This document shows, piece after piece, positions 46,346 through 60,772 of a stretch of DNA of 64,000 nucleotides. The stretch comes from Erythrocercus mccallii (taxonomy: Eukaryota > Chordata > Aves > Passeriformes > Dicruridae). Location: the NCBI GenBank assembly GCA_013397435.1, contig VZRG01001983.1, positions 17,611-81,610 of the forward strand, read 5' to 3'. The position numbers were made by a program, and so were the translations under genes. Under the pieces are notes generated by a model. It was not told the origin of the DNA. It did not search any database and saw only the letters and a list, made by a program, of their open reading frames with translations. Within the stretch, counting starts at the first letter, position 1. Every line of letters begins with the position of its first letter.

Positions 46346-49300
46346 TAACCCTTCAAAACACAGTGGAAAAAAATTCCTAGAATCACAGCCAGCTAACTGC
46401 TAGAAAACATTATGGCAATCATTAATAACACTTCATTTATGTTTAGCTACAGCATATGGAATGACACACTCATTCCCCAAGATGGGACACAGCAGCATAT
46501 AATAAGTTGCATTATATGATTTTCCTGTGTTTTTTTAATGTGAAAAATAAACCAAGAGAAAAACGCCCTCCTGTATGCTCATGTATTGCAAAAAATTTTT
46601 CCTTCATCAACGGTACCACCTAAGCATTTTAACTTGTGGGCCCAGAGTATGATTCTGTGTCATCTAGAGACTGGAAAACTGTGTTGGGATTCTGGAGGTA
46701 CAAGCTATGCTTGATGGCATCAGTCAGTGCTGGCAAGTTATTTGAAGTGCTCAAGCCATGAATGCAGCACAGTCATGCTGCTGAGAAAGGGAAACAAAAA
46801 TATGCCAGAGTGCTAAAAATAACACTTCCAATAGGAAGTTTACAAAATATGGAACTAAATTGGAGCTGAGTTTCTGAAAGGATGAAGGCAGAAACATCCA
46901 CTGTGCAGTGTTATCTCTGCACTTCATCTGTGCAGACACTGTGATCCTTTTGTGATCCGAACCATCCCAGGTATATCCCATCAGCCCACCCCCTGCACCA
47001 AACGGCTAGAAGCAAACCACAAACATCCAAAATTATAACCCACTGTGCAAATGCAAAAGCAGACACCCAATTCAACCATGAATCAAACCAGGATGTTGAA
47101 CTCTTCTCAAGAAACAGCCCTAGCAACAAGATCCTTCACTGGTTGTAACAAACACCAAAGAGTAAATGCCAAGTACAAGCTAAAACTAGAGACTAGTGCA
47201 AGACACCCTCAGACCTTGTGTTATGTTTTTTCCACTTTCCTCTTCTAACATGACAATCATGAACTGGTTTTTGGGTTTTTAGTTTTAAGCAGTTCACCTA
47301 CCCTTTAAAGTGAGCTCCAAATTGACAGGCAGCAAACCCCTTCCTCTCCCCAGCAAAGAAGTGCAAATGAATTTGTTGCCAGTCCACCCGCTGCAGGAGC
47401 CAGCAAGTTGCAACAGAAGTCCAGGAGCTGATCCCATTCACCCCAATGAACATTTTTTCCATGTCCCTTTACAACTTGCCTGATCATGTCCCCTGCAAAG
47501 TACGAGAGTTCAGTTTGCTCAAAAGCAATTTATTGGTGGTATTTATCTACATAAAAAATGTTTTGGTACATCCAGAATGCTCATACTGCTTTTTCTTATG
47601 GTTTTCTTTTGGTTCTTTGTGTCTCAATGCTCCAGATTTCCAGCCATCCATTAGGAACTGCAGGCCAGGTTCTCCCTGAGGTTAGCTTTCCAAATTATTT
47701 TATATAATCTGTGTTCCTACAGTATTTTTCCCAAACCTCTGTTTTTTACTCTGGTGTTGGTCATCCTTTATGTTCAGTGAGTACTTTCCAATGTTTTATG
47801 TTTCCTGTAGAAAAATCTGAGACCAACACTTTCATTCCAGACTCACAAAACTGGTAAATATCTTTATCACCAATAAAGTTTATTTATATCAAGATATGGT
47901 TTTTTTCATTCTTCCAACTGTTACTCAAGTTAAGGACAACTTATACTTTCCAAGAAATTCCAGCATTTCTAAATTTTTATAAGAATCTAATCTAGAACCT
48001 ATTTTTTTATTTTATTAGAATAAAATAATAAGTAACATTCTGTGGCAGTGACTTTCAGTAGAAGGTTTGTGTCTACCCACATGTTTCACTTTAATATGAT
48101 TTATCATCAACAAATTATTGTGTAGAAGAGAACAGTTATCATATATGCAAACTGGTATTTTGGTAAGAGTACAATTACTTGAATTCTGCTTTGAGTTCCA
48201 ACATGAAACATGTCAAATAGTTCAATAAGGCACACATTGTCCAAATGACACACTCATATTATAAAAGCACTGACAAATTGAGTTAATTTTCCCTTTCTGT
48301 CAAAAGCTACAATCAGATTGTCACAGTCCCATGGAACACTCCAATTTCCACTAAACTGCATTTTCTAACAGAAAACTATTCCATAGGAAAAAAAAAAAAT
48401 CAGCCAGCTCTAATGTGCCTGAAGTCTATGCAATTAAAAAAGTTTCTAAATATAGCTTTAATCATGGCCGACCCCAATCTTCTCAGAAGTCCTTGCCCTC
48501 CAGGCCATCCCAAAGGGATGGGAACATCCAGTAACAAGCCAAAAGTCTCATGACAGTGTATTGACCCCATTTGATATTTATCTCTAGCCATTTGTGAGAG
48601 CTTCCCATGAGCTTAATTAAGCTCATTCATTTCCACAAATTGTGGCATCCTAGAAAATATCAGATTTTCCTTTGATAGATGAGATTCAGATGTGGAAGTC
48701 TTATGGGAGGCAAGGTGTCTCTCAGGCTATTTGACAGAGTAGCTCATGAAACAACTTATCTAATCCCTCCTCTTCACAAGGTGGAAGTAGAATGCACGTA
48801 GGAATGCCCTGTCCAATGCAGACCTAGCAAAGAGCCACTTGCTATGAACTGGGAAAACCTCCCCACATTGTGGAGAAACTGAACCCATTAAGTGCAGAGG
48901 CAGAATTGCAAAGCCACAAAACAATTTCTGTCCTTCAAGGCAGTATTTAGAAGGAAAAACTCTTGCCTCAAGAAGTAAAGATTTGGAAAGAAATCAGGGT
49001 GTGTGTTTTTGCACTTGGCATTTGGGTTTGGCTTTGAGTGTCATCCTTGTATTTCTTACATTATTTTTTTTTTATTTGTGCTATATCTGACTGCCCTTAA
49101 GGAATTTGTTTTGTGTGACAAAACCCATTTGAGGGGACACTGTAACAGCTTTCCACTGTGCAAAAGGCTGCTGCAAAAACTCACTACTTACTCTACACAG
49201 ATAAGACAAAATACCAGGTAAAGATAGTCAAACGCAAACAGAGGAAAGCAGGAAGACTCACTCTTTATCATAATGGTCTTAAAGTGAAGCCAGACAAACT

Positions 49301-52290
49301 TCTGTTTTGAATAAGAGGTAAAATTGATCCCGCCTCAGGGCAAAATAATAAGCTCGCAAATCCCTCAGAGTTGCTTCAAGTTGGGATTTTTTTCGGTTTT
49401 TGGTTGTGGGTTTTTTAATTTAAGAAAATCCATGATAACTGCAGGCTGAAAAAAGTGTACCTTAGTACCCCGTAGAAACCATTTCTTAATATCAAACCTA
49501 AGTAGAAAAGAAAAAGTATTTCCCTAACGTAGAAAAACATTTTTTCAAAAAAAATCTACCTTTCATTTATTTCACACTAAAACATTCAACCACGAGGTAT
49601 AAGCTTAAACTTTTTTGATTACCTACTTTTCTCCCACAAGTGTTTTCCTTTACATAGCTGCTTCAATCTAGTATGTGGTCAGCTGAAGACCAGTGCTAAT
49701 ATAACAGCATTTTCCTTTCTTGAGTGTATTTAAGCACTTTGTTTACGTTGGAATTTTGGTTCATAATTCCTATGCTATCCTAATTGCTCCATTTACCTTT
49801 AACATATGTACAGAGAGTCCATACCAAGGAGTTCAGGCACTTCATGCAAAGGAAGAGCATTTGGTCACCGCACTGGTTCCATCATTCCTAATTTTTCCAG
49901 CTCATTTAACACCTTTTCTACTGTTTTATGCATACTGAACACCAGTCTCATCTCAGCTGTGCACTACATGTAACCTGAAAAAAACACATTTTTATCTTGG
50001 GGTCCTTCAGTTCATCCAATACCTCAAAGAAAAGCTTTTTTCCCCACCTGTCATATCTGGATCATGAACTATCTTCTTACCGTAGCACAAATACAGATCT
50101 GTTTTCCTCAGTAGATGGAACTTCAGGATTTCCAGTGCTTTTATTGTTCTGAGGTTACACTGAAATCTATTTACCAAGTTGTGTCCCTGAAACAGGACAT
50201 CACAAGAGTGGCACCAAAACCAAAATGATACCCATGTGAAGTCTCTTTCCCTACAGGAGTTAAAAAGTCATTTGCAGCCAAAACAGCCTTTTTTCTTTAA
50301 TGTTTCATTTTTTTGGACATAACTTACCTAGAAAAGTGTAATGGATGTAAAGCATCCTGGTTTTATACTTTGCTTTTTTATTATCTGACTTAGACAAACA
50401 GCAAGTGGCAAGATAAAACATTTCATGCAGATGAAGGTACTTGAGGAAGCTGCCTAAAAATATAATATTTAATGCATACAGTGACTAAAAATAGCCATGG
50501 AGTCAGCAGGTATTGAACAGCTACAGAAAATCTCAGCCATCAGGACCTGTTTACACAGATATTTCTGTCCCAAGATTAGAGAGTATTTAAAAAAAAACAA
50601 TCACCACACAAAACACATCTGTTTGGGGGGTTTTGTTTTATTTCCAGTTACTATTATATAGGACACAACATGGGTGTGACATAAAACCACTACTGAAGGT
50701 GAGGGTGTGAGAAATAGAGCAAGAGAAGCAATTTTGCTGCTCCATATCTTGGCCCCATACCTATAAAAATAAATGGCTTGTGGACAGCTAACCTCAGGTC
50801 AGCAAAGCTTCCACTATTAAGTAGTTCCAGCTGGTAGGGATTTCCCAATTCCCCACTTACAGGAGCCTCTTAAATTACTTGTTCAAATTCATGCAGATCT
50901 GGGATTCCAGACACAGATTTTAGAATAGCAATCAAAAAATATTGTACCATAACACCAAAAAAAAAATCCTAACTCAAGCTGTAAGTGAAATTACAACAGC
51001 AATACCTCCAGAAAACTATATGCTTCCCATATGGAGCTTTCAGGTATGAGATGCACTGAAAGTATAGTCAAAATCTGAAGAAAAGTGAAAGCCAACCTTA
51101 TTCTGTCAACACTGACCTATTTTGTTCAGGTCTAACAGCTCAAAAAGCTACAAATTTGGTGAAACCTGGATTGTAAAACCATAACACTCCTCAATTACTT
51201 TTCGTTGGCCAGACAGGCAAACCTGTCATTTGACAACACAACATGATCCAAGATAGTAAACTTTATCACTCAGGGGTCATGAGAAAATAGCCACAGGTAC
51301 AGCTTGCTAACCTTCCCTAGGTAATTTTTTACAGTTATCATCCAAAAAGTGTAAAAGCATAAAAGACGTTTTCTTTGAGCTTCATTTATTGTAACATGGG
51401 TGAGATTCCCTATAAAACTGTTGTGTGTTCTTCAACACAGAGTCAAATCAGTAACACATCTTCTTGACAGTGTGTCAGGAGCAAGACGACACCTCTCCTC
51501 TCAGAGACCAACACATTATTTATCATTCTGCTCTGAATTACCTTTGCTTCCCACACAGCACTGGCTTCAAAAGCACTTCCCTGCCTCGTTTCTTAATATA
51601 ATATTTGAAGACAAAGCTAAGCCAAGAGTTCCAGAATTTGATTCACATTTTCCCAAATGTCAAGAATCCATTGGAGTTTTGCTCTTACCTTTAAGTAGAC
51701 GCTTGATCACAAAATATTCACTTATGTTCATCTTCTGAAATCAATTGAGCAGTTTCTGTGGGGGAGTTTGAAGAACAAATCAGCTTAATTTCTCAATTTT
51801 TGTAATAAAAGTGTTGTCTTCATAAAGTTTTGCACTGCATTCATTGCAGGGACGAGCTCAAAGACTGGTTTCAGGGCTCCCTGGATTATCCCCTCAAGGA
51901 TTTTGGTTTTTTCCATCCCCTTTAAATGAAATCAAAGTCTACAACACAACAGTTTCAAATGAAGGATGTCCAGCAGCCCATCTGGAAATTCACAGCCAAA
52001 TTAACATGCAAATCTCAACACTTTTGATGCCAAATTTGAACTCTGTACAGAATCAAGTTCTAATTTAGTATTGAAACCTCTCATGCTGATTCTTACTTAA
52101 ACCGAAGTCCATTGTATGGCTGAGAAAAGTTAACCCTTGTATTCCAAAGAGTTATTAAGAGGTAGTAGGAACCAGACATCTGCTGCTTCTTTTGGAACAA
52201 AATTACCACAGGCTGGGAAGAGCCTTAACCAGATCATCACTCAAGGTAAAGCTCAAGGTAAAGCACAAAAGTGTTGGAGTGGTGTGTATT
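46346..52290. other. Non-coding stretch, no gene seen
   Basis: AT-rich unique DNA with many short A- and T-runs. A 12-bp tandem pair (CTCAAGGTAAAG twice) lies at 52240-52263. A minus-strand splice-site pair at 51689-51734 is discussed under findings. Confidence 0.45.
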
Positions 52291-52299
52291 AAGTCTCCT

Positions 52300-52585
52300 G
52301 TAGAACTGGACGGACACAGAACTCATTAATGTTATTAAAGGAATAATTGCGTCCCTCATGTGCATTAGCCAGACCAGTGTTGACATGGGAAACAATTGTC
52401 ATTCCGACACAACCTCATTCCCCAGTCAGTTAAAGGACTGGTCACGTGCTACACCAAGTTCTCACAAATCTATTTTTTAAACCGGAGTTGGGCAGGCTTG
52501 GCCTCTGATTGAACCATTTTAGTGGGTCAGGCCGGTACAATAAAAGTCCTTTGATTACTTATTTCATGTCCACCCAAGTTTGTTC
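52300..52585. promoter_or_regulatory. CNE-like patch, CpG-retaining
   Basis: Non-repetitive sequence with CpGs in an AT-rich setting (CTGGACGGACACAG, AATAATTGCGTCCCTC, CATTCCGACACAACC, GGTCACGTGCTACACC with a CACGTG E-box, AAACCGGAG, GGCCGGTACAATAAAAG). CpG survival far from any island suggests constraint or hypomethylation. Prediction only. Confidence 0.35.
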
Positions 52586-55500
52586 CTCTCAGGAATTTCA
52601 ATCCCTGCATTTATGCAACACCCTGTTGCTGTTACACCTTTCTTAGTGCTGTGAACTAGCATAACTTTTAGTTAATTTTCAGGTTCCTGATCACCACGTT
52701 TCTGCTGGGGTTTTGTTTGGTTGGGTTTTTCTTCCCCAGCAATTTGAGGAATGTTAGGAAGAATACAAATATTTTGTTGTGTAATAACAATATAATCAAA
52801 ATAACTTTAATTACTTGAATTTATCATTGCTAGCAGAACTCCAAGATTTAGAACTTACTTTATGCTATTCCACAAATGATTATTCCTGGCTGTTTGTATG
52901 GTCCTTTACCCTCATTGCTTCTGGCCTTCTTTACTCGATACCTCCCTACAGTCACGGCAAGCTCCTTCCCTCCTCTGCATTTTGGAATCAGGTCTAACTT
53001 GCAATTGCAAGTCTTTTGCTTGAGAATACCTTCATTTATTCTCACAAACACATTTTTGTGGTAGCCTACAAGTAATCCATCACCTGATATCAACTTCATG
53101 GCACAAGAGGATCATTTATAGTTGTTTTTGGTTTGGTTGTTTGAGGGTTTTTAATAGCTACATATCTTACATTCCCTCACACCTGCACAAATATACTAAT
53201 AAACAAAACCACAGCATTTTGTCTTCCAAAAGGACACTAATAATAGATTCCTAATAAAAAATCATAGTAATAACATACCATTTATCTTAGGAGACCTACT
53301 AACTTGCAATGGAGTAAAACCATGCTCCAAACACACACCTGGGCATTATGTGAGCCAAAGCAGAATGACAATCTGCATTTTTAAATCCTGCTGTAGTCAA
53401 CACTCAGGAGTTGCACTTGGTGCAAAGTAGTACAAAACAGGATGAAATGGAAGAGTTATACACACACATACAGAGCACAATCCTAAAACTGGTCACAGTA
53501 CATGTAGGGGAAGGATATCTTTGCAGGCACAATCCCGAAAAACATATATTCCATCACTTAATCAAGGAGTAGATTGACCAACTTGCCAGTTTTCTGTTTA
53601 CTTTTTAACCTTTTCATTGCATTGTTTTGCAGAGTGGATTAATTTAAATTCTTTGCTCATATTTTATTTTTGAGTTGATGATGAGTACAGATAACACTTG
53701 GATTTCTTCCTTACACCTACAACTGCTTTTCTGTCAGTGCTTTGTTCTGTACCTTCAGCTCATTTCAACTTAACCTTTTCCAAATACCCCAGTCCCTGCA
53801 AGAGGATGTCTACATTAGCAGTTTAAAGTGTAACAAACTCGAGTATTTGGCGCAGTTAACTACAAATTAACCTCCCACCCTGGCTAAGCAGAGATATGAG
53901 GAGCTCAGAATCAAGTGCTTGGGGCCAGTACTTTTCTTCCATTATCAGGAGAAAACTGTCAGTGTAAACACTGCCTGCTCCTCTGCAGCTTAGTGATTGC
54001 TTATAAACCTGAGCAAGGAGTATCTGGTAGTGCCTTGAACCCACTTCCCTCAAGCATAAATGACTGCAGGAGGTGAAGGGTAGTACAGAAAGATCAGTGA
54101 AATTTTCTGTTTGTTTTAAAACAAAACTATTTTATGGCTGTCTCTACAGCTACGTACTTTTAACCTCCTTGTTGTGCTGTTGTTTTCTGATTACACCTCT
54201 TAGCAGGAGCAACATATGCCAATCCTAACACTCCACTACACTTAAATTAGATGCTGAGATGAAAAAACAAAATCTTGGTGGAAAAGTAGCATCTTTTTAA
54301 AATATGGCGACTAAAACATTCTATTATCTTAAGGCAGAAGTAATTTTTATTTGCACTAGCTAGATAAACTGAATTACAAAGAAATTTATTCCTTAGACAA
54401 TAGGGAAAAAAGGATATCTTCAGATGAGACTTTTTTAATGCAGGTCATATGTTTGCTTTCCCCTAGTTGATCCAGAATATTACAGGTACAGCATATTAAT
54501 TACCATGTATATGAAGACTCTACCTAATCATAATGATCATAACACTAGAGTAAATAAAACCACTAGAAATACCTAAGAGCAGAGTAAAATTTGGTTACAA
54601 ACAGGAATTATCAGTACCTGTTTGAACCTGTTTATTAACAGGTTTAATCCATAAATGCTCAGGCAAACTTAGAAGTAAATATCTTTGATGACATCTCTTA
54701 ACAGAGAAACTTAAAACCAAAATAATTCTCTACTTGCATAGTCCTGGATTTGCTTTTGTTTCCATGAGCAAGGGCTACCCAGGTCACCAGTAACTTCAGA
54801 GTTTCCAGAGCTACTTCCAGATTAGTTATACATTACAATTTGCCCTTTCAAGCGATTTTTAGAAGAATACAGAGTTAGTTCAACTCTTACTTGGTAACTC
54901 TACACATGCCAGAACAAAGTGTAAAATAAGTTGTAGAAAATCCTTATACAGACCAGCAGGAGTTTGGCAGGTTTGTATTTTCACAGATAAAGAGAATTAT
55001 CCTCTGGGAGTTAAATGACAGTGGGAGGGGATATGAATTTCTAGACAGAGACAGTGCACATGTAACTGCAGTGGGCATTTTCATCAATTAACAAAAGCTT
55101 TGGGTAAACCTTAGGTGAAATAGATAAAACCTCTGTCCACAAAGTAAGGGATTAAATTGGTCTGCAAATCACTTTTGATATTTAATATTCCATCTGTTAT
55201 ATTTGCTTTGGCTAAAGACTTTCAGCTTGAGCAATTTCTACTCCTCCTAAATGACAGGTCTAACTATACACTTATTTTATGACTTATTTTTCATTTGTCT
55301 GAAAAAGCAAGAATGCCCCCTTTTGACAATTCCATATATTTCCCCTATGAGGCCAGGAGAGGGAGTAGTAGCTTGTATTTTTCCCCAGGAAAATCAACAC
55401 TCTGGACGCCAAGTATTGTATTCAGTTCCCCGCAGACAACGATCACATCCGTTTTTCATTATTTTTTAGAAAGAACACGAACATATTTTTTGGAGAGGTG

Positions 55501-58500
55501 GGTGGGGCAGAAAAAAAATCACTTTAGGAGAAGAACATCTGCCAGCAGGAAGTTTCAGAGGAGAACTACACACTTTGTAAAAGCTGAGTCTCTTACACCT
55601 TGATGGATGGAAAGCTATGCAGGTGTCTGCACAGGTTAATCTCTGCAAGCTCTGTGCTCACTTGCCCTGCTGAAGGTACAGCACAAATCCAGATCACCTG
55701 CAATCATGTAACTGAGCAGAGGCTGGCCAAAACATGACATTAAGGTCAATTAAAAATAGACTCTGCTATTCTTCTGCCTCCAGTTATACAAATTCTAATA
55801 AAAACTGCAAAAGACATATTTCTCTAGATTCTCACCCAAAATCTCAAGCCTTTTTACTGATGCTGACAGAAAGCAAAAAGGGTTTGAAAGCACTTTTGCT
55901 TCAAGTTCGTCTGCAGTGAAACTTGAAACATGACTTGAAATTCTTCCAAGATTCTGAACAGCTCACCACCTGATCTTAAACAATTTAAACTCCAGTGTTA
56001 GGAAGTCAGTCTGAGCTCTGTAGACAGACAGCGGCAAATGACGTGGTCTTCCAAAAGATGACTCAGAGGAGGAAGGAAAAAACCCCAAAAAACTAAAAAC
56101 TTACTTGTGTATTTTCCAGCTCTTCCAGAGGACTGTTATCTCAGCCTGAAAAACAAAAGGGAAAAAGTCCACAAATGAAATCATACAATGTATCAAGTAA
56201 GGCATTTCCAAGAGAAACAAATAACAAGGCAGAAGGCAGATCCCAGTTTAGGGTTTCTCTCAGCCACATCCCAGGCAGCAGAACTGGAAGCAGCACAGCT
56301 GCACTGCCTTGCACCAGAGACTGTCTCCCCTGACCTCAGGGACCGTCTGAGGGACTGACAGGCTTAGAGAGAGATATATCAGACACCTGCAGAGAGCAGT
56401 GCCAGCCTCAACCTCTCATCAACAGTCAGCACTGACTTTAGGGCGCTGCATTATCAATCTTGGTTGATATATTTTTTTTTTTTCAGTAGTTCAAGCAAGA
56501 AGCACATCCCTGCACCTGTGTGATCCTGGAAAACAGAGAAGAACACACTTTTCCTCATCCTCACTCTATACAACAACCATTAACTGAAACTGCAGTCTGT
56601 TTCTCTCAGAGACAGATGCGCTTATGGTATTTAATTAATAACACACAACAGTCATGACAATTGCAATGTCTTATTCAGCTGAAAAAGCACAAGAGTTAAG
56701 CCAGCAGCATGGAATGACAATTGAAATTACAGCACAGGGAGAAGTTTCAAGTCAAATCTGGGAGAAAAATTTTTACCTGACTCAATAAGAAGTTAAAACA
56801 AAAAATTAAAACAAAGTTAACTTACAGCTGTCAAAGCAAGATTATCAAAAATCCTGCTGTATTCACAAAAAATAGAAGTGTCTCTCTCTCTCATGAAAGA
56901 AAGATTCTTTCTGCCTCAGTGAAAAATAATTTGACTGATTTCAAACTCCAGGTTTCGCATCACTGGTAAGTTTCCTCTAACAGCACGGAGTTACTGAGTT
57001 TAAAGTGCTTTTGGGGGTCTCTATGGCTTGCTACAATCCAGCTACCATATTTTCCAAGACCTGCACGGATATTTAGCCACATATCTCCTATTAAAGCTAA
57101 ATCATCTTAAATAAAAGAACCATTGTGTGTCTAACTACCCCTGCAGCTCCTTGAGAGATTTTAAGAAACTACATTCATGTTATATTCTCTCTTTGGTGAA
57201 GTAGTGGAGAGAGGAATCATCATTCTCAAGCAATATTGCTTAGAAATGAAGTTTGGCATTGCATCAGTGGCATTCATCAATGGCAGGGGCATTACCCATG
57301 TAAAAATTGGAGTTTTCACAGAAGTGCTTGAGGTGGCTGCAATTAAACCATGCAAGTTTGATTACATATGCAGATTTTCTCCAGCTCATCCCTTTTCAGT
57401 AACATGATCCACAAAATCAGCAACATGAAAATAGGAAACTCTTGGCAAAGCATAGCATTGAATATACTATTTAGGAACAGCCACTCTGAACACCTTGTGC
57501 TTTGTCACTCTATTTACTTCACTGTGATATGACTTAGCACATATTAAAATTTTTTAACTCTGTTTTGCTCCCTGGATTCCTTCACAAACATTCTGAAGCA
57601 TGTTACCTACGGGAGGGAGTGTTCCAAAACAAAGACCCCCTTACAATAAAAGCCAAAAGCACCATCAAGGAAGCCTTTCTCATTGCTCTATCTGTTGCTT
57701 TTTCTTCCCATTTGACAACAGCTAAAAGCACAGCAACAAGTTTTCTACCAGAATTGGAAGAACAAGTTCAGGGTCAGGATGTACCCCTTCCACCTGAATT
57801 TGGCTCCATATCAAATTCTGATCAAATCTAAGTAGGATGCTCACTTTCTTAGTGACTTGCACACTTATCTTTAAGGTTACAGATTTAAAGTAGCTTTTCA
57901 CCTTCCTTATATCATACAGATGTTTTTCGTTGTCCCTATAGCCGTATCATTTCCACTCCTGTTCAGTGTTACCAAAAGTTTGTTTTTTCTTTAAGTGGAA
58001 AAGAAGTACAGTTTGGTTTGATTCCAATTTTATAAAACAGGGCTATGGGCAGGGAGAATAATTTTCTGGAAGATTCAGAAAATTATTTTACATTGCTTCA
58101 GCCTTTTTCTCTCAGCTCCAAGGACATTCACCACTACATTCCTCTGACCACCTTTTTCATTATTAAGCAGCCACATAAGGATATTACTCTGATTTAGAGA
58201 ATGTTTTACTGGAAACAAGTTCCAAAGAGCCTCTTTCCTACTACATTCAATGTGTTAAGCATTCACTATCAGCTCTGGGATTTACCGAGAACTCAGCAAA
58301 GTCTGTTCTTATTCTCCATCAAAGATTAGAAAATTTAGGTGTTTCTATAGTTACAAAGAACCAGTTTCTGGAAAGCCTTTTATCAAGAATGAACTCTGCC
58401 TCACTGAAATGAGATTCTCCTTACTGTTATTTTAAAAATTCTCAAGATCACCTAGCCAGTATTAAAGGGATTCCACTAGTGGCTATGCAACCAGCTTTTG

Positions 58501-60339
58501 CTACGCTCTGGTTCTCTCCCAGGAAACTGAAGGCTTTTATCTGTTGCCAGCTAAGAAATATCCACTAGACTGAAAATCCACTGTATACTTTTTGGAAAGC
58601 TGCAGGGCTGAAGGTAAAAGCTGAATAGAACTGAGGTTTCTTTTCTAATCTGTTTCAAGTTCTGCACTCTTGGATGCTGTTAATTATAGTACAGTATGAA
58701 ACTAGCTATATGAAAACCTATTTATTCTCAGTCTTAGTAGTTGAAGGTAATTAATACTTTTATCTTCCTACGTGCTTCATTGATGGGGCACATGAAAGGA
58801 TAAATGAAATGAATCCACATGTAGTTTAAAGAAAAAAAAATCAATTTATAAAGTTACAGTAACAGGAAAGAGGCAGAGAAGTCTATGCATGTCTCTTGCT
58901 TAGTGAAAAATACATATTTCTACATGAGTAGAAATAACCATCAAGATGCTGAGCTGCAGAGTAACAGTTCCAGATCTGTGTCTGTTACCACTTTAGGCCC
59001 AGCCTTTAGGAGAGACCTTCACCCAGAATTTACATTCTGCCTCATACTATTACATGATAACAAGATTTACACAGCATAGTTATGAATCAAGTATTTGGCA
59101 AGTAGCTCTTTCCACAGCCATGACTAAGTAGGGGTGGAGAACACGTACCACATAAACATCTGAATGCCTCACCGCTTTATTTATGCCTCATAAAATTCAT
59201 TTTACTTCCTGATTTTTGCCTCAAGAATTTGTGCGCATTGAAGGAAATCCTAAAGCAAAACCAGACAGCTCACAGATTCAGTTGTGCTCATGCAGGTGCC
59301 ACATTGAGGATGATTCTCACCCAGCAAGATTGCTGTAGTTTCATAGCTAGACGCTCTCAGCCCTGAGCTTCAGAGCTCAGCCCTTCCCTTACCATACTCC
59401 TCACTCACAGCAGAGTCCACTTCACACACTATGAAACACACAGAAGGATCATACACCGAATAAAAATCCCAGCAGAAGCCTTAAGTTTCTTGCTTTAACA
59501 GCAACGTACTGCTTTCTAGAAACATTACCACTAATTGTATTTATTCAGGCATAGAGCATTTCCAGTGCTCACATGCATTACACAACAGTACACAGAACTA
59601 TTAAGAACCCGCCAGTCATCCATCAGGGAAGGAACCAGCAGCTTAACAAAAAGGATACTTGCACAGATATGGACTACCTGGAAAATTCACAAACACATGA
59701 AACCAGTTGTTCCCTCCACTTTTCCAATAGTTGTGATGGAACATTTCCTCCCCCTGCCAAGTTTTCAGCAATCAACATGGCACACTATTTTTGTGACTAT
59801 GTTGTCGTGATCAAAATGATTTTATTTATCGAGATGTGTCTGATTTTAGCTGTGTAATGAATTCTTAGCTTTACTTTCCTGTAGCACCTCTGCAAACAAC
59901 CAGCACATTACAAAGATTAAAGCGTGACTCCAAGACCACACTTGTCCCTGTTTTCACATTATGGTAAAATAGTCCCAAAGTTTGGCAAAGGAGAGCATAA
60001 TTAAAAGCAACCTTGCACAAGTTAGCATTATTTCTTAAATATCTGGAATAATTAAATACACCTGTGCTAAATAGCAAAGAACACCTGGAGACTTTTCCTT
60101 AAAGAGTGAACTCAGCCATCCCAGAAAGGAGTTACTCTATCTGGTTAACATCAATTAAATAAGGGCTTCCCAGGGAAGAGTGCTTCAAAAATGGAAAATT
60201 TATCTGGCAACAAATTCCTAGTGAATCAATTTTCAATAATCTCAGAAAACAGTAATCCCATGTATCTGAAATCTTTCCACCAATCTTCCCTGTGAACACC
60301 TCCCCTTTATTCTGCTGCTTCAAACCCCTGCAAAGCAAG
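52586..60339. other. Non-coding stretch, no gene seen
   Basis: AT-rich unique DNA. A (TC)6 run lies at 56881-56892 and a poly-T run at 56472-56483. At 57161-57407 both strands are open for 64-76 codons, but no family is recognised. Splice-like pairs occur on both strands and are discussed under findings. Confidence 0.45.
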
Positions 60340-60444
60340 NNNNNNNNNNNNNNNNNNNNNNNNNNNNNNNNNNNNNNNNNNNNNNNNNNNNNNNNNNNNN
60401 NNNNNNNNNNNNNNNNNNNNNNNNNNNNNNNNNNNNNNNNNNNN
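60340..60444. other. Assembly gap (105 N)
   Basis: One hundred and five unresolved bases. The flanks are ordinary unique sequence on both sides, so the gap probably hides a short local sequence such as a simple repeat or GC-rich spot rather than a gene. True length is unknown. Confidence 0.99.
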
Positions 60445-60770
60445 GACACTGTGGGGGCTTATTTGCACAATTGCCATTTTCTTCTTTCTGTACAGCATAA
60501 AGAAAACCAACACCAGGAGTAAGTTATATTTATCCCAAGTAGGAACCCTTCATATTCTAGCTGAGTCAATGCACCCCAGAATGAACCCTGTATTCAGGAG
60601 CTCAACAACATTTCAGCATTTCATCCACACACTGGAACACCCATCCCAGGCATTGTATTCCTGACGCAGACCTTGGACTGCCTCATTTAAAAGCAGCTGT
60701 CATGAACATCATGCACATCTAATCCACTGTTCACCTGCTTGCCTCTACTCAATTTTACCTGTAGCTAAAA
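60445..60770. other. Non-coding stretch right of the gap
   Basis: Unique sequence without recognisable exon, RNA gene or repeat. Confidence 0.5.
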
Positions 60771-60772
60771 GA

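Noticed and set aside
8717..52014. ATGCAAAT/ATTTGCAT octamers (for example 8717, 12494, 19503, 37367) as a POU-factor signal
   Set aside because: An 8-mer of this composition is expected several times in 64 kb of AT-rich DNA on two strands. The count seen is not above that.
56920..56965. Plus-strand exon with TTCTTTCTGCCTCAG acceptor and CACTG|GTAAGTTT donor
   Set aside because: It is as good by signal strength as several minus-strand candidates but lies on the opposite strand, within 800 bases of one of them. This shows that such pairs arise by chance here.
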